Source: an archaeon
GTDB taxonomy: Archaea > Nanobdellota > Nanobdellia > Woesearchaeales > JAHJEM01
Assembly: GCA_020057445.1 (NCBI GenBank)
Contig: JAGVFV010000116.1
Span: 1-8,665 of the forward strand
DNA length: 8,665 bases
Direction: 5' to 3'
The translations under genes and the position numbers were made by a program. The notes beneath the pieces are model-generated. The model saw only the letters and a list, made by a program, of their open reading frames with translations, did no database searches and was not told where the DNA came from. Shown one piece after another: positions 1 through 5,944 of the stretch; position 1 is the stretch's first letter, and every line of letters starts with the position of its first letter.

Positions 1-1239
1 TATGGTGACAGTGACTGTCTGCCTGATCGCGTCTTCTCCAAATACTGAGAAGAACCGTTTGACGATGAGGTCGTAGACCTTGGATTCTCTTTCCCCTATT
101 TTTTTGGGAAGGATGCCTGTCGGGTAGATTGCAGGATGCGCAGGGTCTGTCTTTTTCCCTTGCTGCGGGATGAGTTCCTTTTTCTTGAGGAGTGTCCCTG
201 CGGATTCCTTGAATGATTGCTGTTTTGCGAGGCTTGTGAGTATTTTCTTGAAGTCAAGCTCTTTTGGGTATTGCTGCGAGCTTGTCCTCGGGTAGGAGGT
301 GAGTCCTTCAAGGTAGAGGTGTTGCGCAATGGCGAGCGTCTCTTTTGGAGAGATGCCAAAGATGCGGAAGGATTCAGTCTGCAGCGAGCCAAGGTCAAAG
401 GGTGTCGGCGGCTTTTGGGCTGTGTCGCGGGTCTCTATAGATGAGACGATCGCGGGCTTTTCTTTGCATTTCTTGTAGATCTGTTCTGCCTTGTCCTTTT
501 CATCGAAGGTGTCTTCCTGGTGGAGCGCCTCGAAGAATTGCCTGTCTTTTTCTATGGTGAGGATGATCTGCCAGTACGGTTGTGGCTTGAATGCGCGTAT
601 CTCCAGTTCTTTGTCGACGATGATCTTGAGTGCCGGTCCCTGGACGCGTCCTGTGCTCATGATCTTGAACATGCCTGCCTTCTTGAGGGAGAGGGTAAGC
701 GCTCGCGAGAGGTTGATTCCGTACATCCAGTCGAGGAAGTGGCGTGTCTCTCCTGCAAGTGCGAGTCCCCAGTCTATTGTCGGTGATGCTTTTTCGTACG
801 CAGGGACAAGGTCTTCCTTGAGGAGTGTTGAGAATTTCATGCGCCTTGCATCTTTCTGCTTGCAGACATAGCGGATGATGTTATAGCCGATGACCTCTCC
901 TTCGATGTCATAGTCGCAGGCGACGGTGAATGTCTTTGCGTCCTTTGCAAGCGCCTTGATTGTGGCGAGGTATTTTTTGGAGAAGTCTGCCTTCTTCTCG
1001 ATCTCGCTTGTGGGTTTCCATTCGATGTCAAAGACAGGGTAGGTGAATGATTTCTCCTTTTCTGCCACGCTGAAGAGATGGCCTACTGCGCAGGCGACGA
1101 TGATGTCCTGCTTCTTGTGCGTGATCTTATAATAGGGCACGCCGTTCTTGGCTTCCTTGATCGCCTTTCCGGTGGCAAGAGCCTCAGCTATCTTTTTCGC
1201 CGCGTTTGGCTTTTCCGTGATGATGAGTTCGTATGCCAT
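1..1239 (-). CDS. topA: DNA topoisomerase I, archaeal type IA (3' end beyond window)
   Basis: Type IA topoisomerases cut one DNA strand through a 5'-phosphotyrosine and pass the other strand, relaxing negative supercoils. The visible 413 residues begin MAYELIITEKPNAAKKIAEA, a Toprim start with the catalytic Glu at residue 9. The metal-binding DYDIEGE follows at 109-115, and STGRVQGP, the conserved GRVQ block, at 195-202. EGLTSYPRTSS holds the catalytic tyrosine at residue 316. The order and spacing fit the archaeal topA family. The reading frame is open to base 1, so the C-terminal part, including any zinc fingers, lies outside the window. The ATG at 1239 was chosen because it sits directly before the Toprim strand; there is no good Shine-Dalgarno site, and the nearest TATA box lies about 200 bases upstream. 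This leaves a long structured leader. The family assignment is very sure. Confidence 0.95.
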   Translation of the reverse strand, partial: MAYELIITEKPNAAKKIAEALATGKAIKEAKNGVPYYKITHKKQDIIVACAVGHLFSVAEKEKSFTYPVFDIEWKPTSEIEKKADFSKKYLATIKALAKDAKTFTVACDYDIEGEVIGYNIIRYVCKQKDARRMKFSTLLKEDLVPAYEKASPTIDWGLALAGETRHFLDWMYGINLSRALTLSLKKAGMFKIMSTGRVQGPALKIIVDKELEIRAFKPQPYWQIILTIEKDRQFFEALHQEDTFDEKDKAEQIYKKCKEKPAIVSSIETRDTAQKPPTPFDLGSLQTESFRIFGISPKETLAIAQHLYLEGLTSYPRTSSQQYPKELDFKKILTSLAKQQSFKESAGTLLKKKELIPQQGKKTDPAHPAIYPTGILPKKIGERESKVYDLIVKRFFSVFGEDAIRQTVTVTI

Positions 1240-1254
1240 GGTTTCAGTGTTCGC

Positions 1255-1395
1255 TTGTTTAGCGCCCTCAGGTCGAAATCCCTTTTTTTTGGGACGCTAG
1301 GGCGTTACGTGGGAGCAGCTGTGGTCAGTGGACCGCGATCAGTCCTGATCACTGACGCCCGAACTCTGTCGTTGGAGTTCGAAGGCGCTAAACAA
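1255..1395 (-). ncRNA. Highly paired leader region upstream of topA (candidate structured RNA)
   Basis: Sixteen bases before the topA start lies a 141-base segment closed by a perfect 12-bp inverted repeat (TTGTTTAGCGCC at 1255-1266 with GGCGCTAAACAA at 1384-1395). Inside are a 7-bp hairpin (1360-1366 with 1375-1381), another 7-bp stem (1324-1330 with 1350-1356) that itself holds GATCAG/CTGATC, and a small TCCC/GGGA hairpin around eight T's (1279-1294). A competing pairing joins 1260-1268 with 1299-1307. The minus-strand TATA box at 1437-1448 would put the transcript start near 1416, so all of this would lie in the topA leader. I do not recognise it as tRNA, SRP RNA or RNase P RNA. It could be a regulatory leader, an independent small RNA or a hairpin-type mobile repeat. 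Confidence 0.45.
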
Positions 1396-1436
1396 ATGCC
1401 CCATGTTTTGTCCAAATGGTCCGAGATTTGTGAGAG

Positions 1437-1448
1437 AATTTATAAAGG
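1437..1448 (-). promoter_or_regulatory. TATA box, probable topA promoter
   Basis: On the minus strand this reads CCTTTATAAATT, a close match to the archaeal TATA consensus. Transcription would start near 1416, giving a leader of about 180 bases before topA. No comparable box lies nearer to the topA start. Confidence 0.55.
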
Positions 1449-1463
1449 TTGTTTTTAAAGGCG

Positions 1464-1503
1464 AAAAACAGGGAAAAACGGGTGGTGTTTTCTCGTCGAG
1501 AAA
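1464..1503 (-). terminator. Possible terminator of the helix-turn-helix gene
   Basis: Read on the minus strand, a perfect hairpin (TTTCTCG/CGAGAAA, 1489-1503, one-base loop) is followed by two runs of five T's (1474-1478 and 1464-1468). This resembles oligo-T archaeal termination downstream of the regulator that stops at 1592. The rest of the 1396-1591 gap holds only the topA promoter and a perfect 14-base palindrome, AGAATATATATTCT (1571-1584), just past the regulator stop codon. Confidence 0.3.
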
Positions 1504-1591
1504 TTGCGGCAGGGGATGCAGACTGGTCTCTCATCGCATTTTTCTTTAACGCAGTCGTTTAGGGCGCTTGAGAATATATATTCTGCGTACG

Positions 1592-2269
1592 TCATATGAT
1601 CCCGAGCTTCTTTAACTTTCTATGCACGACCTCATAGCGCAGTTTCGCGTGCCTTGCGATGTCTGCGACCTTCTTCTTCTCCTGCAGGAGTGTCTGGAAG
1701 TATGCGCGCTCGAATTCTGCCTCTGCTTCGTGGAGGGGGATGGGCTCGTCCGGGAGTTCTTTGAGGATGTCGCGGGAGATTGAGGGGATGTCTTCGTAGA
1801 GTTTTCTGATCTTTTCAGGGTGCAGGATGGTCTCGTAGTCCGAAAGGGCCTCCTTGACTGCTTTTCCGATCGCGATCTCTTTGATATATTCTGGTTTCAT
1901 CATCTCTTCCCGCATCTTCTTCACATTGATCCTTGCCGTGATGATGAACCTGTGGATGCTTCTCCTGTCGATCCTCGCGATGCGGGAGACTTCGCTGATG
2001 TTGCCGAATTTCTGGAGGAGGAGGCGTTCGAGGTATTCTTTTCGGAACCTGGTCTTTGCCTGCCTGTAGGGAAGGTGTGTCGCGATGGCAAATCCGAGAA
2101 GAGGGTTCTTGGTGAGTTTTGTCGTGATGTCGCTTCCTATCTCTTGGATCTCGACTCCCATGAACTTGTGCATGATCGCGTCGATCGCGGGGAGGATCTT
2201 GTTCGCGAGCCTGTTTTCTAAGTCGTCATGGATATCCTGTCTTGTCCTCTCGTCAGTGATTGTCGTCAT
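1592..2269 (-). CDS. Putative transcription regulator with two Fis-type helix-turn-helix units
   Basis: This 225-residue protein has no obvious membrane segment or signal. Residues 72-112 (for example FRKEYLERLL, then ISEVSRIARIDRRSIHRFI) read like the Fis-type DNA-binding end of bacterial sigma-54 activators. Residues 180-225 (EAEAEFERAYFQTLLQ, then VADIARHAKLR and HRKLKKLGII) repeat the same pattern. A helical linker rich in charged residues joins them. The N-terminal 60 residues are helical and unrecognised; there is no AAA+ or receiver domain. The start at 2269 is supported by a TATA-like box centred 28 bases upstream, giving a leaderless message. The gene is transcribed away from the AAA+/radical SAM operon, so it may control that operon or itself. 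The DNA-binding role is inferred from the motifs; the target is unknown. Confidence 0.75.
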   Translation of the reverse strand: MTTITDERTRQDIHDDLENRLANKILPAIDAIMHKFMGVEIQEIGSDITTKLTKNPLLGFAIATHLPYRQAKTRFRKEYLERLLLQKFGNISEVSRIARIDRRSIHRFIITARINVKKMREEMMKPEYIKEIAIGKAVKEALSDYETILHPEKIRKLYEDIPSISRDILKELPDEPIPLHEAEAEFERAYFQTLLQEKKKVADIARHAKLRYEVVHRKLKKLGII

Positions 2270-2293
2270 GTCAACAGTCTTATGGCATGCTAG

Positions 2294-2301
2294 TATTTAT
2301 G
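2294..2301 (-). promoter_or_regulatory. TATA box of the helix-turn-helix gene
   Basis: Minus-strand CATAAATA is centred about 28 bases before the start codon at 2269, the spacing expected for a leaderless archaeal transcript. Confidence 0.5.
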
Positions 2302-2346
2302 CGTTATGATTTATTTGTCTCACTATCCTTTGTTGCATCCCAGTCG

Positions 2347-2356
2347 TATATAAAAG
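2347..2356 (+). promoter_or_regulatory. TATA box of the low-complexity protein/AAA+/radical SAM operon
   Basis: TATATAAAAG is a strong archaeal TATA box and predicts a start of transcription near 2377. An imperfect inverted repeat ATATT-GTGT-AATAT (2369-2382) spans that point and could be an operator. The divergent regulator's promoter lies only about 50 bases away. Confidence 0.65.
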
Positions 2357-2439
2357 CAGGGCAGTATTATATTGTGTAATATGATGAGTGATTCCCATGT
2401 GTGAATACAATGTGCGCAAAAATAATGGAGGAAGATGAG

Positions 2440-3117
2440 ATGTCATGCAACGGCATATGCATCAAGATATCAAGCCCAGGCTATAGTGGTAAGGGCAGGA
2501 CGTATGGAGGCATGCAAGGTGCAGACTATGCAGGTCCGTCCTACTTTAGGGACCCGAATGCATTGACTGCGCTCGAATTCGAGAAGCAGCGTTCGCCAGC
2601 GTATGCTCGCGACCAGGAGATGGGTCTTGCAGCTGCTCTTGGCTACATCCCGAAGGTTGGCTATGCTGGAAAGCAAGGCGAAAAACAGTATGCCATGCCT
2701 GCGCAGAAGAGCGCTTCTCCTGACGAGGAACGGTCAAGGTTGGGCGCGAATATCGCATACTTGGAATCCTTGCAGAATTCCTCTCTTGGCGGAAAGGCGC
2801 TCGACTATTCTCTCATGGCAAGCGCTAAGTCGGCATGGGAGCAGATGCGTGCATTGATGGAAGGAAATGTCACGGTGATCTCGTCTGATCAGGTGCAGGG
2901 GATGGATGAAGGGATGGATCATCTTCGCGTGTACACGACGATCGTCGGCGTGCAGCCCATGTCTATGCAATCAGGATCTATGCAATCCACACAGAATGTT
3001 CTTGGGTATCAACAGGCCGCTAACGTCTCCCAACGTGCGGCGAGCGTCGCGAGGAGGAGATCCCTCCTCGAGGACCTCATCTTCAAGGAAAAAGAGAGGG
3101 CAGCCTTGCTGAATTAG
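2440..3117 (+). CDS. Unrecognised low-complexity protein, first gene of AAA+/radical SAM operon
   Basis: The 225-residue product is not recognised. It begins MSCNGICIKISSPGYSGKGR and has only two cysteines, at 3 and 7. Residues 10-95 are rich in Gly, Ala, Tyr and Ser and probably disordered. Residues 95-140 look helical. Residues 170-200 are Gln, Ser and Met rich, with a 15-base DNA repeat encoding SMQSG/SMQST (2962-2987). The end (residues 196-225) is a strongly charged amphipathic helix containing SLLEDLIFKEKERAALL. The ATG at 2440 was chosen because GGAGG (2427-2431) lies 8 bases upstream; the frame is open from a GTG at 2401, adding 13 residues. The CNGIC start resembles that of some small archaeal zinc proteins, but later ligands are missing. 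It stops 16 bases before the ATPase gene and is a candidate substrate or adaptor for it. Confidence 0.75.
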   Translation: MSCNGICIKISSPGYSGKGRTYGGMQGADYAGPSYFRDPNALTALEFEKQRSPAYARDQEMGLAAALGYIPKVGYAGKQGEKQYAMPAQKSASPDEERSRLGANIAYLESLQNSSLGGKALDYSLMASAKSAWEQMRALMEGNVTVISSDQVQGMDEGMDHLRVYTTIVGVQPMSMQSGSMQSTQNVLGYQQAANVSQRAASVARRRSLLEDLIFKEKERAALLN

Positions 3118-3133
3118 GAGGACTTGGAATAAT

Positions 3134-4279
3134 ATGAGCGAACAGGCATTGAAGGCGGAAACTGGAGTATTGGTCATGGTGACTGAGGCAGATACGTTGC
3201 GCGAGAAGGATCCAAAAAATGCGCATCGTCTGTATCTCGAGGCGTCTGAATCTTACTTGCGCCTGTCCCGCGCATATCCTCAACATGAGTCGAGGTTGGT
3301 GAATGAGGCGTCTGCATTGTATATGAAGGCGCAGTCGCTGAAGAGCAAGGGCAACCTGAAGAATCAGGCTCGTGCGATCAATCAGGCGATCATCCTTCCT
3401 CCGGATAGGAGTTTTTCGGATGTCGCCGGTCTCGAGTCGGTGAAGGATGATATCAAGATGAAGATCATCGCGCCGTTCAAGAATCCTGACATTTTCAAGT
3501 ATTATGGCAAGAAGGCAGGAGGAGGTATCATGATGTATGGTCCTCCTGGCTGCGGAAAGACGCTTCTTGCAGAGGCTGCTGCCGGTGAAGCGGGATTATT
3601 GTTCTTTCATGTGAAGGCGTCTGACCTGAAGAGCAAGTATGTTGGAGAGACTGAGAAGAATATCTCAGAGCTCTTTAGCCAGGCCAGGGAGCAGGCACCG
3701 TGCATCATCTTCTTTGACGAGATCGAGGCGCTTGGCCAGGACAGGAATGAGACCAATCACATCGGCCGTGGTTTTGTGTCCCAATTATTGACAGAGATGG
3801 ACGGGGTCGGGACAAAGGACAGCAAGGTCTTGCTGCTTGCCGCGACAAACATGCCATGGATGGTGGACACTGCATTGCTTCGTAATGGCCGTTTTGGATC
3901 GAGCATCTTCGTTCCTCCTCCTGATAAGGCGGGAAGACTTGGCATTATGCGTATGTTTCTGAAGGATAAGCCCATGGAAGCGCTCGACCTTGGCATCATC
4001 GCGGACGCGACAGAAGGATTTTCCGGAGCTGACATGAACGCGGTCTGCAACGAGGTGCTGGACATCCTGATCAAGGAGTTTTTCAGGACAGGGAAGAAGA
4101 GGAAGATCGAGTACCGTGACTTTGCGGACGTGCTTTCAAAGAGGAAGTCCTCTGTCGTCCCTTGGTTTCGAAAGGCAGTGGAACATATCCACCGTCATCA
4201 GCTACAGGACTATTACGAGGATGTGCTTGACTATGTCGGAGGAAAGGATGGTCGTCGCGAATTTTCTCGTCACGCCTAA
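3134..4279 (+). CDS. AAA+ ATPase of the Vps4/Cdc48 type with N-terminal MIT-like domain
   Basis: The 381-residue protein starts with a three-helix segment (about 5-75; LYLEASESYLRLSRAYPQ in helix 2, ALYMKAQSLKSK in helix 3) that reads like an MIT domain. One classical AAA module follows: DVAGLESVKDDI (96-107), Walker A GPPGCGKT (136-143), pore-loop KYVGE with aromatic Tyr169, Walker B IIFFDE (191-196), sensor-1 AATN (236-239), arginine fingers R250 and R253, and SGAD (297-300). All catalytic residues are present, so an active hexameric, substrate-threading ATPase is expected. A single AAA module plus MIT recalls Vps4/CdvC, but no CdvB/ESCRT-III-like gene is visible here. The C-terminal tail (about 340-381, VVPWFRKAVEHIH) is unfamiliar. 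GGAGG at 3117-3121, overlapping the upstream stop codon, serves as the ribosome site, with a long 12-base spacer. The AAA call is certain; the MIT call is likely. Confidence 0.92.
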   Translation: MSEQALKAETGVLVMVTEADTLREKDPKNAHRLYLEASESYLRLSRAYPQHESRLVNEASALYMKAQSLKSKGNLKNQARAINQAIILPPDRSFSDVAGLESVKDDIKMKIIAPFKNPDIFKYYGKKAGGGIMMYGPPGCGKTLLAEAAAGEAGLLFFHVKASDLKSKYVGETEKNISELFSQAREQAPCIIFFDEIEALGQDRNETNHIGRGFVSQLLTEMDGVGTKDSKVLLLAATNMPWMVDTALLRNGRFGSSIFVPPPDKAGRLGIMRMFLKDKPMEALDLGIIADATEGFSGADMNAVCNEVLDILIKEFFRTGKKRKIEYRDFADVLSKRKSSVVPWFRKAVEHIHRHQLQDYYEDVLDYVGGKDGRREFSRHA

Positions 4280-5168
4280 ATGCAACATCAAGTGCGAGTT
4301 CTGCCTGAACGTGTGGAAGGATGAGCGGATGGAGGACGCTGGACAGTTCTTTCGAGGACTTGACCTGTTCCAGTCTTTGCGGGTGATCGATCGTCTTTCG
4401 GAAAATGGAGTGGAACATCTGGTGCTCACTGGCGGTGAGCCCTTGTTGCATCCGCACCTGGCCCAGTTGGTCGAGCATGCGTATGGAAAAGGGATGGCTG
4501 TCATCATCCAGACGAACGGCGTTCTGATCTCAAGACAATTCTTGGATCGGATTGCAGGGAAAGTCACAGCGATCCAGGTCTCTTTGGAAGGGATGGAGGA
4601 GGAACATAATGCAATCACCAAAAGCAAGAACTGGAAGCGTGTTGTTGAGAACATTCACGAGGTACAGAAGGCGAAGATTCGCCTCATGACGAACTTCACC
4701 GTCGTCAGGAAGAACATCGGGTGTGTGGAAGAGTATGTGCGCTTCCTGGACGCGATGGGTGTTGATGGTGCGAATTTCACGCCATTGTATCCGGCTGGCC
4801 AAGCAGTTGCCAACTTCTCTGTCTTGGAACCAACGGATGAAGAGAAACTGCAATTTTTCAGGAAGCTTGCTATCTTACGAAAGGAAGTGAAGATGCCATT
4901 GCTCGTGCAGGCAGGGATCCCGCACTCGTTCTTTGAAGAGAACTTGCTTGACCTTCCCCATGCGCGATGCGGTGCCATGGTCTCTGAGTTTGCAGTCCAG
5001 CCAAACGGCGCTGTCACCATGTGTCCCGGATCGACGAAGATATTGGGCAATATCTTCCAGAAATCGATCGATGAGATGCTGGGCGCGTCAAAAGAAACCC
5101 ACGCAGTGCACAATTGCGAAGGGTGTTTGCTGAAGGAAGCAGTGCCACTTTTGTTGCATAGCAGATAA
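4248..5168 (+). CDS. Radical SAM protein with Twitch-like C-terminal cysteines
   Basis: The 306-residue enzyme has the radical SAM cluster motif CNIKCEFC (Cys12, 16, 19), the SAM-binding TGGEP (61-65) and a typical QTNG strand (88-91). The C-terminal part has Cys241, Cys259, Cys290 and Cys293 in the pattern C-x17-C-x30-C-x2-C. This suggests one auxiliary iron-sulfur cluster (Twitch) rather than a seven-cysteine SPASM domain. Such enzymes often modify peptides, proteins or cofactors; the substrate here cannot be read from sequence. The frame is open further upstream, but the ATG at 4248 was chosen because GGAGG (4238-4242) lies 5 bases before it and the protein then starts MVVANFLVTPKC, directly at the barrel. 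It overlaps the end of the ATPase gene by 32 bases, implying tightly coupled translation and a shared pathway. Confidence 0.9.
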   Translation: MVVANFLVTPKCNIKCEFCLNVWKDERMEDAGQFFRGLDLFQSLRVIDRLSENGVEHLVLTGGEPLLHPHLAQLVEHAYGKGMAVIIQTNGVLISRQFLDRIAGKVTAIQVSLEGMEEEHNAITKSKNWKRVVENIHEVQKAKIRLMTNFTVVRKNIGCVEEYVRFLDAMGVDGANFTPLYPAGQAVANFSVLEPTDEEKLQFFRKLAILRKEVKMPLLVQAGIPHSFFEENLLDLPHARCGAMVSEFAVQPNGAVTMCPGSTKILGNIFQKSIDEMLGASKETHAVHNCEGCLLKEAVPLLLHSR

Positions 5169-5200
5169 TCCGGCGCAGAACGGAAAAATCACGGAATCTG

Positions 5201-5241
5201 GTCCGATTCTATCGGAAAAACGTGCAAAAGGCATATGAATG
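5201..5241 (+). promoter_or_regulatory. Promoter of PIN gene with shared upstream box (copy D)
   Basis: A perfect inverted repeat, TCCGAT-TCT-ATCGGA (5202-5216), lies 16 bases before a TATA-like ATATGAATG (5233-5241), which is itself about 24 bases before the ATG at 5261. The arrangement matches, without gaps from the CGGA to the TATA, the region before the first toxin-antitoxin pair (6587-6630). Confidence 0.5.
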
Positions 5242-5260
5242 ATAAGAGTATGTCTTTCCT

Positions 5261-5746
5261 ATGGCTGTTCAGGATAGACCTGTCTATTATATCGATACGA
5301 GTGTCATATTAAGTCTTGTCTTCGACGATCCTCGATATGAATCGCAGGAATATCTGAATATAGTGGGGTATAAGGCGAAAAATAAAGGAGTATTATCTCA
5401 ATTTACCATCGGAGAACTGTTTAGCAATGTTCTCTTGAAATTAAAAGAGGATATTGTGCGGAAGAATGCTTATGACCTTTTGGATTGGATTATCAGGAAA
5501 CTTCTTGATGAAGACAGGGCAAATATACTAAAGTTTGATGGCGCTATTGTTAATTCATCCTTATTTGAGGAGATCAGGACAGCCGATTATGCGGTTACTG
5601 ATGATGACGCCTTCCATCTTATGTGTGCAATTGCCTGCAAGGCGGCTTGCTTTGTGACAAAGGATATAGCTCTGTGTTCAAATCAACGTTTAAAAGAATA
5701 TCTGATGAAGAAGTTCAATCTGAAACTACGCCTTATCGTATCTTGA
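5261..5746 (+). CDS. PIN-domain ribonuclease, VapC-like
   Basis: The 161-residue protein has the acidic residues of a PIN nuclease: Asp12 in YYIDTSV, Glu52 in TIGEL, Asp116 in TDDDAFHLMCA and Asp135 in FVTKD. PIN toxins of VapBC systems cut RNA, often tRNA or rRNA, with Mg2+; standalone PIN proteins can have other RNA roles. No VapB-like antitoxin gene lies directly upstream, so this copy is an orphan or is paired in an unusual way. The only small neighbour is a 51-residue gene on the opposite strand that overlaps its 3' end by 14 bases. The start has a TATA-like box about 24 bases upstream and no Shine-Dalgarno site, so a leaderless message is likely. The codons are more A/T-rich than those of the operon before it, which fits accessory origin. 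Confidence 0.85.
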   Translation: MAVQDRPVYYIDTSVILSLVFDDPRYESQEYLNIVGYKAKNKGVLSQFTIGELFSNVLLKLKEDIVRKNAYDLLDWIIRKLLDEDRANILKFDGAIVNSSLFEEIRTADYAVTDDDAFHLMCAIACKAACFVTKDIALCSNQRLKEYLMKKFNLKLRLIVS

Positions 5747-5888
5747 TTGTCCCAAGAACTCCTTTTTTCCTGAAAAATTCTCGGGTCTCCTTGAGCTTCT
5801 TGGCGAGCGCGGGATCGTCGAATAGTTTCGTCGTTGCTTTAGGCCGAGAAAGAAATTCGTCCAGTTCATCAATTCCTATCATTTCCAT
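5733..5888 (-). CDS. Small 51-residue protein of unknown function, convergent with PIN gene
   Basis: A 51-codon frame encodes a highly charged, helical protein: MEMIGIDELDEFLSRPKA, then KLFDDPALAKKLKETREFF and a basic end (RKKGVLGTIKIR). No family is recognised. Support for a real gene comes from the minus-strand box ATATTTAAAC (centred about 26-27 bases before the ATG at 5888), typical of leaderless archaeal genes, and from protein-like codon use with no rare-residue bias. Upstream of that box is the same CCGGA element found at three other promoters here. It overlaps the PIN gene end by 14 bases and lies 55 bases downstream of the exonuclease stop. An antitoxin-like role beside an orphan PIN nuclease is possible but unproven. 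Confidence 0.55.
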   Translation of the reverse strand: MEMIGIDELDEFLSRPKATTKLFDDPALAKKLKETREFFRKKGVLGTIKIR

Positions 5889-5910
5889 GGAATCAACAAA
5901 GATGCAGGTG

Positions 5911-5944
5911 TTTAAATATTTTTCCTGAGATTTTCCGGAAGAAT
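5911..5944 (-). promoter_or_regulatory. Promoter of the 51-residue gene with shared upstream box (copy C)
   Basis: On the minus strand, ATTCTTCCGG (5935-5944) is identical to bases 7321-7330 before the second toxin-antitoxin pair. The following A/T-rich TATATTT-like box falls at the same distance, without gaps. The element overlaps the stop codon of the exonuclease gene. Confidence 0.45.

Noticed and set aside
1255..1395. A tRNA gene, suggested by GTTCGAA-like T-loop sequences
   Set aside because: The stems around those sequences do not form a T-arm or a 7-bp acceptor stem with a cloverleaf on either strand.
1820..2221. Plus-strand frame opposite the helix-turn-helix gene
   Set aside because: It is a shadow with Asp/Phe/Leu-biased composition; the minus frame has recognisable Fis-like motifs and a promoter.
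2401..2439. GTG start at 2401 for the first operon protein
   Set aside because: It is possible but has no ribosome site; GGAGG eight bases before the ATG at 2440 and the CNGIC start are better support.
4116..4247. N-terminal extension of the radical SAM protein
   Set aside because: The extra 44 residues are out of frame with the ATPase gene and look unlike protein; GGAGG at 4238-4242 points to the ATG at 4248.
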